Of a DNA stretch of 64,000 bases, positions 35,067-43,701 are shown piece by piece; the first letter of the stretch is position 1, and each line of letters begins with the position of its first letter. Both the position numbers and the translations under genes were made by a program. The notes below the pieces were generated by a model. That model was not told the DNA's origin, searched no databases, and worked only from the letters and a program-made list of their open reading frames with translations. The DNA comes from Parasedimentitalea huanghaiensis (GTDB taxonomy: Bacteria > Pseudomonadota > Alphaproteobacteria > Rhodobacterales > Rhodobacteraceae), in the NCBI RefSeq assembly GCF_009753675.1, contig NZ_WQLV01000017.1:36872-100871 (forward strand), in the 5' to 3' direction.

Positions 35067-36353
35067 ATGCCTGATACCAATAGCAACCTGACGGCCCGCC
35101 GGGCCACTGCCATCCCCCGTGGCGTGGGATTGATGAACCCGGTTTTTGCCGCGCGCGCCGAAAACGCCGAAGTTTGGGACGCTGAAGGCCGCCGCTATAT
35201 CGATTTTGCGGCTGGAATTGCGGTGGTCAATACCGGCCACCGGCACCCAAAAGTAGTGCAGGCGATTACGGCACAGTTGGAGGATTTTACCCATACCTGC
35301 CACCATGTCTTACCCTATGCCTCCTACGTGACGTTGGCAGAGCGGCTGAACATGCTGGTACCCGGCGATTTTGCCAAGAAAACCTGTTTTGTGACCACAG
35401 GTGCTGAATCTGTGGAAAATGCGGTCAAAATCGCCCGCGCCCATACTGGACGTGACGCGGTGATTGCTTTTGGTGGTGGGTTTCACGGTCGCACCTATAT
35501 GGGGATGTCGCTGACAGGGAAGGTGGCACCCTATCGTGCGGGATTTGGCAGCATGATGGGCGACACCTATCATGTGCCCTTTCCAACCGCGCAAAACGGG
35601 ATCTCGGCTGAGGCCGCACTTGCGGCGGTGCGCAGCCTGTTTCAAACGGATCTCGATCCATTACGAGCGGCTGCAATCATCATTGAGCCGGTGCAGGGCG
35701 AGGGCGGTTTCAACATCGCGCCAAGGGCGTTGATGACAGGGTTGCGAGAGCTCTGCGATGAATATGGGATCTTGTTGATCGCTGATGAAATTCAAACTGG
35801 ATTTGGTCGCACCGGCCAGATGTTTGCGATGGAGCGCCTTGGCGTTGCGGCTGATTTGACATGTATGGCCAAGGGGTTGGCCGGGGGTATGCCGCTGGCC
35901 GCTGTCACGGGGCGTGCCGAGGTTATGGATGCACCTAATCCGGGAGGTTTGGGCGGGACATACGGCGGCAATCCATTGGCCATTGCAGCCGCACTTGCAG
36001 TGCTGGATGTGCTGGATGAAGAACAATTGTGCCAGCGCGCTAGCAAGTTGGGGGCGGATTTGATCGCGCATTTGCGGGATCTCCAATCCGATGTGCCTGA
36101 ACTTGGCGATGTGCGTGGGCTTGGGTTTATGGTGGCGGCTGAGTTTGTAACTTCTGAGGGCACGCCAAACCCTGAAATGGCGCAACGGGTCAAAGCCAGG
36201 ACAATGGCCCGTGGGCTGATTCTGTTGACTTGTGGCGTTGGCGGCAATGTGATCCGTTTTCTGGCACCGCTGACAATTCCTGATGCGGTCTTTGCCGAAG
36301 CGCTGGGCATTCTGAGTGACGTGATCCCTGCAGCGCGGGAGGCGGGAGAATGA
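35067..36353 (+). CDS. gabT: 4-aminobutyrate aminotransferase (class III transaminase)
   Basis: PLP-dependent omega-transaminase, 428 residues from ATG 35067 (MPDTNSNL, preceded by CCGGAGA). The family motifs are VTTGAESVENAVKIARAHTG, the HGRTYMGMSLTGK strand, the PLP-contact DEIQTGFGRTG and the Schiff-base Lys in CMAKGLAGG. It converts GABA plus 2-oxoglutarate to succinate semialdehyde plus glutamate. GabT enzymes also accept homotaurine (3-aminopropanesulfonate), which matters beside a sulfur-looking operon. The stop overlaps the gabD start (ATGA). Confidence 0.93.
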   Translation: MPDTNSNLTARRATAIPRGVGLMNPVFAARAENAEVWDAEGRRYIDFAAGIAVVNTGHRHPKVVQAITAQLEDFTHTCHHVLPYASYVTLAERLNMLVPGDFAKKTCFVTTGAESVENAVKIARAHTGRDAVIAFGGGFHGRTYMGMSLTGKVAPYRAGFGSMMGDTYHVPFPTAQNGISAEAALAAVRSLFQTDLDPLRAAAIIIEPVQGEGGFNIAPRALMTGLRELCDEYGILLIADEIQTGFGRTGQMFAMERLGVAADLTCMAKGLAGGMPLAAVTGRAEVMDAPNPGGLGGTYGGNPLAIAAALAVLDVLDEEQLCQRASKLGADLIAHLRDLQSDVPELGDVRGLGFMVAAEFVTSEGTPNPEMAQRVKARTMARGLILLTCGVGGNVIRFLAPLTIPDAVFAEALGILSDVIPAAREAGE

Positions 36354-37807
36354 TCCACTTGCAAGACAAAGCCTTGTTTCGCCAGCGGGCTTTCCTAAAT
36401 GGCGACTGGGTTGAGGCCTCTGATGGGGCGGTGATTGCGGTTCATGATCCGGCCACCGGCGAAGAAATTGGTACGGTTCCTGATTTGGGTGTAGCAGAGA
36501 CCAAAGCGGCGATTGCGGCGGCTGAAATCGCGCAAAAAAATTGGGCAGCCCGAACCGCCGGAGAACGGGCAGCCGTGTTGCGGCACTGGTACGACCTAAT
36601 GATGGCACACCGTGAAGATCTGGCCCTGATCCTGACCAGAGAAATGGGTAAACCGCTGGCTGAGGCACTGGGAGAAGTGACCTATGGTGCTGGCTTTATC
36701 CAGTGGTTTGCCGAAGAAGCGCGGCGGGTTTACGGGGAAACGATCCCCGGCCATCAACCGGACAAACGGCTAATGGTGATCAAGCAGCCAGTGGGCGTTG
36801 TGGCGGCGATTACGCCGTGGAATTTTCCCAATGCGATGATCACCCGCAAGGTTGCGCCTGCTCTGGCGGCAGGCTGTGCGGTGGTTCTAAAACCTGCCTC
36901 CGAAACCCCGTTCTCGGCTCTGGCAATGGCAGAACTGGCGGTACGGGCCGGTTTGCCCAAGGGGCTGTTGAACATAGTCACCGGGCGCGATGCCGCAGCC
37001 ATTGGGGGCGAGATGTGTGCCAATCCGACTGTGCGTAAATTGACCTTTACCGGTTCAACCGGCGTTGGGAAGATCCTGATGCGGCAATGTGCAGATACGG
37101 TCAAAAAACTCAGCCTTGAGCTTGGCGGTAATGCGCCGTTTATTGTGTTTGACGATGCGGATCTGGATGCGGCAGTCGAGGGCGCAATGATCGCCAAGTT
37201 CCGCAACAACGGACAAACCTGTGTCTGCGCCAACCGGATCTATGTGCAAGATGGTGTCTATGATGCCTTTGCCGAAAAACTGACACGGGCTGTTTCCGGC
37301 ATCAAAGTTGGTAATGGGGTGCAGGATGGGGTGACAACCGGCCCGTTGATTGATGCCCGTGCGGTGGTCAAAGTGAGCGCCCATATTTCAGATGCCACCA
37401 GCAAAGGTGCGCGGGTGCTGACGGGGGGCGCCCGGCATGAGCTGGGGGGAAGCTTTTTCCAGCCCACGGTACTGGGGGATGTGACGCGTGAGATGGCAAT
37501 TGCCCGCGAAGAAACCTTTGGTCCAGTTGCGCCGCTGTTTCGGTTTAATACGGTTGATGACGTGATTGCGCAGGCCAATGATACCGAATTTGGTCTTGCC
37601 TCATATTTCTATGCGCGTGACCTGTCGCGGGTCTGGCAGGTGGCAGAAGCGCTGGAATACGGCATGGTTGGGGTGAATACTGGGTTGATTTCAACAGAAG
37701 TCGCCCCCTTTGGAGGCATCAAACAATCTGGCCTTGGACGAGAAGGTGCGCGTCAGGGGGTCGAGGATTATCTTGAAATGAAATCCATCTGTTTAGGTGG
37801 TATCTAG
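36350..37807 (+). CDS. gabD: Succinate-semialdehyde dehydrogenase (NAD(P)+)
   Basis: 485 residues, oxidising succinate semialdehyde to succinate after GabT. The aldehyde-dehydrogenase motifs are TPWNFPNAMITRK, the cofactor strand FTGSTGVGK, the catalytic Glu in LELGGNAPF and the catalytic Cys in NNGQTCVCANR. The C-terminal SGLGREGARQGVEDYLEMKS is typical of GabD. Expected substrate range includes related short semialdehydes. Last gene of the plus-strand cluster; a stem-loop at 37816-37843 lies between it and the convergent glutamine amidotransferase gene. Confidence 0.94.
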   Translation: MIHLQDKALFRQRAFLNGDWVEASDGAVIAVHDPATGEEIGTVPDLGVAETKAAIAAAEIAQKNWAARTAGERAAVLRHWYDLMMAHREDLALILTREMGKPLAEALGEVTYGAGFIQWFAEEARRVYGETIPGHQPDKRLMVIKQPVGVVAAITPWNFPNAMITRKVAPALAAGCAVVLKPASETPFSALAMAELAVRAGLPKGLLNIVTGRDAAAIGGEMCANPTVRKLTFTGSTGVGKILMRQCADTVKKLSLELGGNAPFIVFDDADLDAAVEGAMIAKFRNNGQTCVCANRIYVQDGVYDAFAEKLTRAVSGIKVGNGVQDGVTTGPLIDARAVVKVSAHISDATSKGARVLTGGARHELGGSFFQPTVLGDVTREMAIAREETFGPVAPLFRFNTVDDVIAQANDTEFGLASYFYARDLSRVWQVAEALEYGMVGVNTGLISTEVAPFGGIKQSGLGREGARQGVEDYLEMKSICLGGI

Positions 37808-37815
37808 GGCGACCT

Positions 37816-37843
37816 CAGGACGCGCTAAATGCTGCGCGTCCTG
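37816..37843. repeat. Inverted repeat at the gabD/amidotransferase convergence
   Basis: CAGGACGCGC (37816-37825) pairs perfectly with GCGCGTCCTG (37834-37843) around an 8-base loop. The right arm lies inside the last codons of the convergent amidotransferase gene. No T run follows on the plus strand. It may be a 3' end structure for gabD mRNA. Confidence 0.6.
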
Positions 37844-38505
37844 AAAAAGCCAGCGATCTGGCCAGCCAATGTAGCGGTGCTGAGCGGTTGGTCATAGGCA
37901 ATCTTGGCGGCTTCGATCAATTCTGGGGGGAGGGCGTCGCGGCGGTAATCTGAGAGATCGCGACCAAATTCTGCGCTGAATTCAGGATGTGCCTGGACTG
38001 TAAAAGCGCGGTTTCCATAGGTGATAAAGGCGTTTTTGCAAAAGGGTGACCCACCGGTAGCCTGTGCGCCTTGTGGCAGTTTGGTAACCTGATCCTGATG
38101 CCAGGCGACAACACTCAAATCTGTGCCATCCGCCATCTGGTAAGATTGATTCCCGATCGACCACCCCTGATCAAAGCGTTCAACCGTGCCACCTAGGGCC
38201 AAGGCCATGATCTGGTGACCAAAGCAAATGCCGACAATTGGGCGATCTGCTGCATAGGTTTCGCGTAGGAAATTCACCAACTCAGAAATCCACGGCAGAT
38301 CTTCGTAAGCGGAGTGTTTGGAGCCTGTGACCAACCAGCCGTCAGCGGCATCCGGGCTGGGAGGGAAGATACCATCGACCACATTCCAAGTCTGAAACTC
38401 AAACTCTTTCCCCGCCAGCAAGTTGTGGAACATGGCGTCAAAATCACCGTGCTTGTCGATCAAGGACTCGGCTGTGTGGCCTGTCTGCAAAATACCAATT
38501 TTCAT
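37825..38505 (-). CDS. Class I glutamine amidotransferase-like protein
   Basis: 226 residues with a GATase class I fold: nucleophile Cys in GICFGHQIMALALGG and catalytic His in QAHPEFSAE, with a nearby Glu in HPE. It lacks a synthetase domain, so it acts alone or with an unlinked partner. GMP-synthase-like stand-alone amidotransferases and gamma-glutamyl hydrolases (PuuD type) share this fold. It is the third gene after a P450 and its reductase and lies near a glutamine-synthetase-like ligase. A gamma-glutamyl-amide hydrolase role is the attractive inference, unproven. AGGA precedes the start. Confidence 0.85.
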   Translation of the reverse strand: MKIGILQTGHTAESLIDKHGDFDAMFHNLLAGKEFEFQTWNVVDGIFPPSPDAADGWLVTGSKHSAYEDLPWISELVNFLRETYAADRPIVGICFGHQIMALALGGTVERFDQGWSIGNQSYQMADGTDLSVVAWHQDQVTKLPQGAQATGGSPFCKNAFITYGNRAFTVQAHPEFSAEFGRDLSDYRRDALPPELIEAAKIAYDQPLSTATLAGQIAGFFRTRSI

Positions 38506-38518
38506 TATTTAGTCCTGA

Positions 38519-39583
38519 TTAGATGTCCAGAGTCACGTCGCCCTTGGGCACCGCACAGCACAGGAGGGCAAACCCCGTACCTGGGCGTTCCATTGGTTCT
38601 TCGGGGTATTCGACTTCACCTGCTGTTACTCTTGTTTTGCAGGTGTCGCAGGTGCCAGCCCGGCAGCTATAGTCTGCCATCACGCCATGTTCTTCGGCTA
38701 GCTCCAGCAAGTTGGGAATATCCGGATCCCAAGCCACCTGCATCCCGGATTGAGCAAATGTGATCTGTGGCAGGTTGGCGGCCTGCGGTGTGGGGGCTGA
38801 TTTAGATCGTGTTGGTTTTAGCAGCGTGGCAGGGCCGAAGAACTCATAATAGATCAGGTCTTCGTCGACACCCAGCGACAAAAGCAGCGCGTACATTGCT
38901 TCCATAAAAGCGCCGGGACCGCAGAGATAATACTCAGCGGGGGTCTTTGGCATCAACTGCTGCAACAGGGCGCGGGTGACAAAACCACTGCTGTCATAAC
39001 CGCCATCCTGCGGCCGTGGGTTGGCGTAGCAGATATGGCTGGCAAGCTTGTCAAAACTGGATTGTAAATCACGTACTTCCTGACCGAGCGCATGGACGCC
39101 ACCATGTTCGCAAGCATGAATAAACACCGTTTCGCGGCTGCCCTGTGCTGCAAGTGCCTGCAACATGGCCAGCAATGGGGTCTGACCGACGCCACCGCTG
39201 AGCAAAACCACCGGCCGATCCGAGCTCTGGTTCAAGGCAAACTTGCCAGCGGGACCATAAGCGGTGACGGTGTCACCTTCGCTGAGCTTGCTATGAAAAT
39301 AGCTGGATGCAATTCCGGGTGGCACATCTTTGTCTTGGGGGGCGGTTTCATGTTTGATCGTGACCCGCAATCCATCGCTGCTGCGCTGCGAGATGCTGTA
39401 TTCCCGTTTCACCGGCACACCCTGTTCATCGGGTACGGTAAAGACCAGATAGTCCCCAGGGACAAAATCGGGGCAGGCGCCAGTTGTTGGGTTTAGATAG
39501 AACGACATTATGTTGTCGGACTCTGTCTTTTTGCGGGTGATGGTATAGTCCCGGGTCTGCGGGGTCGCGCGGTTGGGCAGCAT
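38519..39583 (-). CDS. FMN/FAD-NAD(P)H-2Fe-2S oxidoreductase, P450 partner
   Basis: 354 residues in the order flavin domain, NAD(P) domain, plant-type 2Fe-2S ferredoxin. The flavin motif is REYSISQRS, the pyridine-nucleotide strand LLSGGVGQTPLLAML and YLCGPGAFMEAM follow, and the C-terminal CRAGTCDTCKTRV...LLCC supplies the four cluster cysteines. A strong AGGAGG lies upstream of ATG 39583. The gene is 25 bp behind the P450 gene, so it should pass electrons from NAD(P)H to it. The same domain order occurs fused to P450 in CYP116B enzymes. Confidence 0.9.
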   Translation of the reverse strand: MLPNRATPQTRDYTITRKKTESDNIMSFYLNPTTGACPDFVPGDYLVFTVPDEQGVPVKREYSISQRSSDGLRVTIKHETAPQDKDVPPGIASSYFHSKLSEGDTVTAYGPAGKFALNQSSDRPVVLLSGGVGQTPLLAMLQALAAQGSRETVFIHACEHGGVHALGQEVRDLQSSFDKLASHICYANPRPQDGGYDSSGFVTRALLQQLMPKTPAEYYLCGPGAFMEAMYALLLSLGVDEDLIYYEFFGPATLLKPTRSKSAPTPQAANLPQITFAQSGMQVAWDPDIPNLLELAEEHGVMADYSCRAGTCDTCKTRVTAGEVEYPEEPMERPGTGFALLCCAVPKGDVTLDI

Positions 39584-39608
39584 CTGCGCCTCCTGTAATT
39601 GGGTGGAA

Positions 39609-40850
39609 CTAGCCGAGGCGGACGACTAGTTTTTCGATGCCATTCACAAAGTTGGAGTGGACGTATTCGGGAGGCTCGGCCAAGGAGATTTTCATGTCGC
39701 GTTTCAGAATTTCCTCAAGCAGGATACGTAATTCAATGCGCGCCAAACCTGCGCCTAGACAGGTGTGGACGCCGCCACCGCCATAGCCGATGTGGGGCAT
39801 TTTGGGGCGGGTAACATCATAGTCGAGCGGTGCGGCGAACCGGGCTTCGTCGAAATTTCCGCTGGCGTACCACATTACAACTTTTTCGCCCTTTTTAACC
39901 GGGGTTCCCGACAGCACGGTGTCGCAGGTTGCGGTGCGGCGAAAGTAGAGGATAGGCGATGCCACCCGGACGATCTCTTCCACGGCCCCATCGATCAGAT
40001 CCGGGTTGTCTTTGATACTGGCAAAGATTTCGGGATTGTTCACCATCTGGATCACCAGATTGGACATTGCTGACCGGGTGGTTTCATTGCCAGCGAAAAT
40101 CAGCAGGCGAAAGAAATTCGTGAATTCTGCCTCGGTCAGTTTTTCACCATCGACTTCGGCGTTGATCAGTTTGGTGACAAGATCATCCTGCGGTTCGGCC
40201 CTGCGTTTGTTGCCAAGATCGCGGGCGTAATTGTCCAGCGCAAAGGCTGCGGGGCTTTCAAATGGCAGGAACCGAAGCGGAGTGGTGTTGCCGTAGGCAT
40301 TGGGATCAAGCGGTTTGTTCGCGGTGCCAGCAACCAGATGATCCGTCAATTCAATCATGTAGTTACGGTCTTCTTCCGGCACACCAAGCATGTCACAGAT
40401 GATGCTGATCGGAATTGGCTTGGCAATTTTTTCGACCCAGTCCCCGCCGCCTTCAGCCACCAGATCATCCAGCAATGCCGAAGCGCGTTGGCGAACAATG
40501 GGTTCAAAAAGCCGGAGGTTTTTGGGGATGAAGCCAGGGTTGACCAAGCGCCGTAACCGGCTGTGGTTGGGCGGGTCCATGTCAATCATCGAGGCGCGTG
40601 CCTCCAGGCAGTCGTCGGGCACTGTATAGATCTGGATGTGGCCAGTGGCGGAACTAAAGGTCTCGGGGTGGCGAGAGACTTCAACGATGTCTTCAAACCG
40701 GGTCACCGCCCAAAATCCATCTTCACCTTGTAACGGGTTCCAGCTCAGCCCGGGTTGTTTGCGGATTTCTGCAAACACCTGGTGGGGAATGCCTGCATCG
40801 TAAAGAGCCGGATCCGATAGGTCGGTTTGGGTGAGGCTGCGATCTGACAA
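39609..40850 (-). CDS. Cytochrome P450 monooxygenase
   Basis: About 413 residues from a TTG at 40850 behind AAGGAAA; an ATG at 40901 would add 17 residues but lies inside the operator region, so the start is uncertain. P450 motifs are the I-helix AGNETTRS, K-helix EEIVR and heme-Cys loop GYGGGGVHTCLGAGLAR, with Tyr where most P450s have Phe. It resembles soluble bacterial class CYP enzymes of the linalool/steroid-acid groups; substrate unknown. First gene of the P450-reductase-amidotransferase operon, with a GntR-type operator immediately upstream. Confidence 0.9.
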   Translation of the reverse strand: MSDRSLTQTDLSDPALYDAGIPHQVFAEIRKQPGLSWNPLQGEDGFWAVTRFEDIVEVSRHPETFSSATGHIQIYTVPDDCLEARASMIDMDPPNHSRLRRLVNPGFIPKNLRLFEPIVRQRASALLDDLVAEGGGDWVEKIAKPIPISIICDMLGVPEEDRNYMIELTDHLVAGTANKPLDPNAYGNTTPLRFLPFESPAAFALDNYARDLGNKRRAEPQDDLVTKLINAEVDGEKLTEAEFTNFFRLLIFAGNETTRSAMSNLVIQMVNNPEIFASIKDNPDLIDGAVEEIVRVASPILYFRRTATCDTVLSGTPVKKGEKVVMWYASGNFDEARFAAPLDYDVTRPKMPHIGYGGGGVHTCLGAGLARIELRILLEEILKRDMKISLAEPPEYVHSNFVNGIEKLVVRLG

Positions 40851-40886
40851 TGGACAATTTCCTTTCCGGCACGAGTGTTGATTCGT

Positions 40887-40917
40887 GAATACTGGATTCA
40901 TTGTATTCTGTATACAA
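40887..40917. promoter_or_regulatory. GntR-type operator pair between P450 and hydrolase genes
   Basis: Two adjacent dyads: GAATACTGGATTC (40887-40899, one mismatch from a perfect 6-1-6 palindrome) and TTGTAT-TCTGT-ATACAA (40901-40917, perfect 6-5-6). They match the palindromes before the GntR gene (43605) and the GS-like gene (43702). They lie between the divergent P450 and hydrolase operons. Confidence 0.75.
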
Positions 40918-41000
40918 AAATCTTGTGAACTTGATTTTGCTATGTCAGTACTGGCGGTGACAAAAGGTGACTTTTGGATGTGAAAAAGGAGCGTGGTGTG

Positions 41001-41819
41001 ATGCAAGGCGATATAATTGTTGAAGAAAAGGGGCCGATCTGCTGGCAAGAGGCCGGAGTCGGTGCGCCGATCCTCTTTCTGCATGCTATGGCAGGATCAC
41101 GTACGGCTTGGGTTCCCCAGTTTGAGTATTTTACGCCGCACTATCGTTGTATCGCCTGGGATATGCCCGGTTTTGGATTGTCCGCAGCCTTGCCTGATGG
41201 TGCGCAGATGGCTGAGGTCACAAGCAGCCTGAAAGGCTTTGTCACTCAGACGTTGGGGCTAACCTCGGCGCATTTTGTTGGCCTGTCAGTTGGCGGAATG
41301 ATCTTACAGCACTTCGCAGCAGAAGAGCCTGAACTGGTCCGATCTCTGACGATTATGGACAGCTCGCCAAAGTTTGGACTGGGTGGCGATATGAGCCCTG
41401 AGGACTTTATGCAGCCAATCTTGTCAGACTTAGCGGATGGGACTTCGGTGCGGGCGTTTTCGGATACCATGATCAAAGCGATTACCGGGCCGAGCTGCAG
41501 CCCTCAGGTTATTGATGCAGCGATCGGCGCAATGGCGCGGGCGCAGTTGTCTGGGCTGGTGCTGACGACACAGTTGATAGGCAACCATGATGCGATGAGC
41601 GCTTTGGGCCATATCAGAGCGCCGACATTGGTAATGGTGGGCGCTGATGATGCGGATACCCCTGTCAGCTACGCCGAAGAGATTGCTAAGACTATCAAAG
41701 GCGCTCAGCTAGAGATCATTCCTGATGCCGGTCATCTTTCGAATCTAGAAAACCCCGAGGCGGTGAATGCGGTGCTCGCGAATTTCCTTGCTGCGCAAGC
41801 GGGGGGAATGTGCCGATGA
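41001..41819 (+). CDS. Alpha/beta-hydrolase
   Basis: 272 residues from ATG 41001 (GGAG 9 bp upstream). The catalytic triad is visible: Ser in GLSVGGM (nucleophile elbow), Asp in VGADDADTPV, His in DAGHLSNLENP. The oxyanion region HAMAGSRTAW is near the N-terminus. It resembles 3-oxoadipate enol-lactonase/ester hydrolase-type enzymes, but the substrate is not shown. It shares a 150-bp divergent promoter region with the P450 operon and overlaps the zinc alcohol dehydrogenase start by ATGA. Confidence 0.88.
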   Translation: MQGDIIVEEKGPICWQEAGVGAPILFLHAMAGSRTAWVPQFEYFTPHYRCIAWDMPGFGLSAALPDGAQMAEVTSSLKGFVTQTLGLTSAHFVGLSVGGMILQHFAAEEPELVRSLTIMDSSPKFGLGGDMSPEDFMQPILSDLADGTSVRAFSDTMIKAITGPSCSPQVIDAAIGAMARAQLSGLVLTTQLIGNHDAMSALGHIRAPTLVMVGADDADTPVSYAEEIAKTIKGAQLEIIPDAGHLSNLENPEAVNAVLANFLAAQAGGMCR

Positions 41820-42910
41820 AAGCCGCCATCTTCCACACAGCGGGCGCGCCGCTGGAGATTGAGACCATCGCCCTTGGAAATCCGGGTCACAATGAAGTGC
41901 TGGTTGAAGTTGCTGCCACTGGATTGTGCCACACAGATTTGCATTTCATGCAGGGCCATCTTCCGCTACAGGCCCCCGCTATTTTGGGCCATGAAACTGC
42001 GGGTATCGTGCGTGTTGTTGGAGCAGGGGTCAGCTATGTGAAGCCCGGCGATCATGTCATCGGCTGTTTGTCGGCGTTTTGTGGTTGTTGCCACATGTGC
42101 CTGTCGGGAAACCCGTCGATCTGTGAAGATCAACTTGCAATTAACCGCAGCGAAGAAGAGCCGCCTCGTTTGCAGCAAAAGGACACCAAGGTTCAGCAGT
42201 TCATGAACCTGTCTGCCTTTGCGGATCACATGTTGGTGCATGAACACGCATTGGCAAAGATTGATCCGGCGATGCCCTTGGACAAGGCGGCGTTGATTGG
42301 CTGTGGGGTGACCACGGGTGTGGGCGCGGTGATGCGAACCGCACAGGTCGAAGTGGGGAGTTCAGTGGTGGTGATCGGCTGCGGTGCGGTTGGGTTGAAT
42401 GCCGTTCAGGGCGCCAGACTAGCCGGAGCGTTGAACATCATAGCGGTTGATATCAATGTTGGTCGTCTGGAGATGGCCCGCAACTTTGGTGCTACGCATG
42501 TGATCAACTCGTCCTTGGACGACGCCGTTGAACAGGTGATGCAGATCACCGCTGGCAAAGGGGTGGAATACGCATTCGAAGCGGTTGGTCATCCGGATCT
42601 CGCACGCAATGGCTTTATGATGTTGCGAAAAAATGGACTGTTGGTGCTGATTGGTCTGATGTCTGCTGACACCGAGGTTTCCCTGCCATTTCACCAGTTC
42701 ATTGCGCAGCGAAAGGTCATGGGCTGTGACATGGGATCAAACCGGTTTCGGAGCGATATGCAGGTGATGGTTCAATTCTATCTCGATGGCAGGTTGAATC
42801 TGGATGATATGCTGACAGGGCGATTGCCGCTTTCACAAATCAACGATGGTTTTGCGGCCATGCAGCGCGGTGAAGGGCTGCGCACGATAATTGACTTTTC
42901 ACTGAGCTAG
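41816..42910 (+). CDS. Zinc-dependent alcohol dehydrogenase, class III-like
   Basis: 364 residues from ATG 41816. The catalytic zinc ligands are Cys in GLCHTDLHF, His-Glu in LGHETAG and a downstream Cys in GCGVTTGVGAV. The structural zinc cysteines are spread through CLSAFCGCCHMCLSGNPSICED. The NAD motif VIGCGAVGLNAVQGA follows. It resembles S-(hydroxymethyl)glutathione/aryl-alcohol dehydrogenases but has an unusual insert (RSEEEPPRLQQKDTK). A role in oxidising the P450 product alcohol is inferred from shared regulation. The stop shares CTAG with the convergent GntR gene. Confidence 0.9.
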   Translation: MKAAIFHTAGAPLEIETIALGNPGHNEVLVEVAATGLCHTDLHFMQGHLPLQAPAILGHETAGIVRVVGAGVSYVKPGDHVIGCLSAFCGCCHMCLSGNPSICEDQLAINRSEEEPPRLQQKDTKVQQFMNLSAFADHMLVHEHALAKIDPAMPLDKAALIGCGVTTGVGAVMRTAQVEVGSSVVVIGCGAVGLNAVQGARLAGALNIIAVDINVGRLEMARNFGATHVINSSLDDAVEQVMQITAGKGVEYAFEAVGHPDLARNGFMMLRKNGLLVLIGLMSADTEVSLPFHQFIAQRKVMGCDMGSNRFRSDMQVMVQFYLDGRLNLDDMLTGRLPLSQINDGFAAMQRGEGLRTIIDFSLS

Positions 42911-43584
42911 GAGGCGGACGGCGCGTCCTTCATGCAGGCCAGCTGAAGATCTAGGCCGGTATGAATATGGGCGCGCATCGCTGCCTCTGACTCGGCGGGG
43001 GTGCCATTGCGCAAAACATCACATAACGCGTGGTGTTCCCCGAGTGACAATTGCAGATCCGCGCTGGGGATCAGCGAGAACATATGCAGTGAAAAGCCAC
43101 GGTTCCACATCTGGTCGAACATATCGAGCAAGTAGCGGTTTTGGGTGCGCTCAACAAATGCACGGTGGATTTTCCGGTTGGCGTCATACAATTCGGCTGC
43201 CGTCTCTAGGTCGCGGCCTTCTTCAAAACTGATGATCGCGTCAATCTGCTGGAAAGTTCTGGTGTTGGCGGCCTCGCTCAGCAGCCGGGCTGAGTACCCT
43301 TCAATGGCAGCGCGGGTCTCATAGATGAAGCGCACTTCCTCATGGCTGACTTTGCGGATGTAAAATCCACCCCGACCAGCAATTTCCAGGATGCCTTCTT
43401 GTTCAAGCCGCAAAAGCGCCTCGCGGACTGGTGTGCGGCTGATGTCGAGCTCGGCTGCCAGCTTTTCCTGTACGATCTTTCGATTCGGATCAATTTCCCC
43501 ATTGGCGATGGCTTCTAAAATTTGAGCATAGGCCTCATCGGCGAGCCGAATTCGGGGGGTTTTGATCTTTTTGAAAGTAGTCAT
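42907..43584 (-). CDS. GntR-family regulator, FCD (FadR) subgroup
   Basis: 225 residues: an N-terminal winged HTH (DEAYAQILEAIANGEIDPNRKIVQEKLAAELDISRTPVREALLRLEQEGIL, about residues 17-67) and a C-terminal all-helical FCD effector domain with the metal/ligand-binding Asp/His residues (NRKIHRAFVERTQN, GEHHALCDVL, AMRAHI). A perfect GAATAC-T-GTATTC palindrome lies 21 bp upstream of its start, so it is likely autoregulated. The same site precedes the P450/hydrolase and GS-like operons, making it the local regulator. Convergent with the alcohol dehydrogenase gene. Confidence 0.92.
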   Translation of the reverse strand: MTTFKKIKTPRIRLADEAYAQILEAIANGEIDPNRKIVQEKLAAELDISRTPVREALLRLEQEGILEIAGRGGFYIRKVSHEEVRFIYETRAAIEGYSARLLSEAANTRTFQQIDAIISFEEGRDLETAAELYDANRKIHRAFVERTQNRYLLDMFDQMWNRGFSLHMFSLIPSADLQLSLGEHHALCDVLRNGTPAESEAAMRAHIHTGLDLQLACMKDAPSAS

Positions 43585-43604
43585 GAAAACACCTGTGGAA
43601 GCGC

Positions 43605-43617
43605 GAATACTGTATTC
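43605..43617. promoter_or_regulatory. Perfect palindrome upstream of the GntR gene
   Basis: GAATAC-T-GTATTC, a 13-bp perfect inverted repeat, 21 bp before the GntR start codon. Best representative of the site shared by three intergenic regions of this island; probable autoregulatory operator. Confidence 0.78.
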
Positions 43618-43701
43618 TTTCTACCAACTTCGACGTCGTTCACAAGCAATATTGATGTTTTCGTGTTGTTACATTGAAAAAATAACAATTTGAAAATTAC
43701 T

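Noticed and set aside
35661..36668. 335-codon minus-strand frame opposite gabT/gabD
   Set aside because: Low-complexity Arg/Pro/Gln-rich translation, antisense to two clear enzymes.
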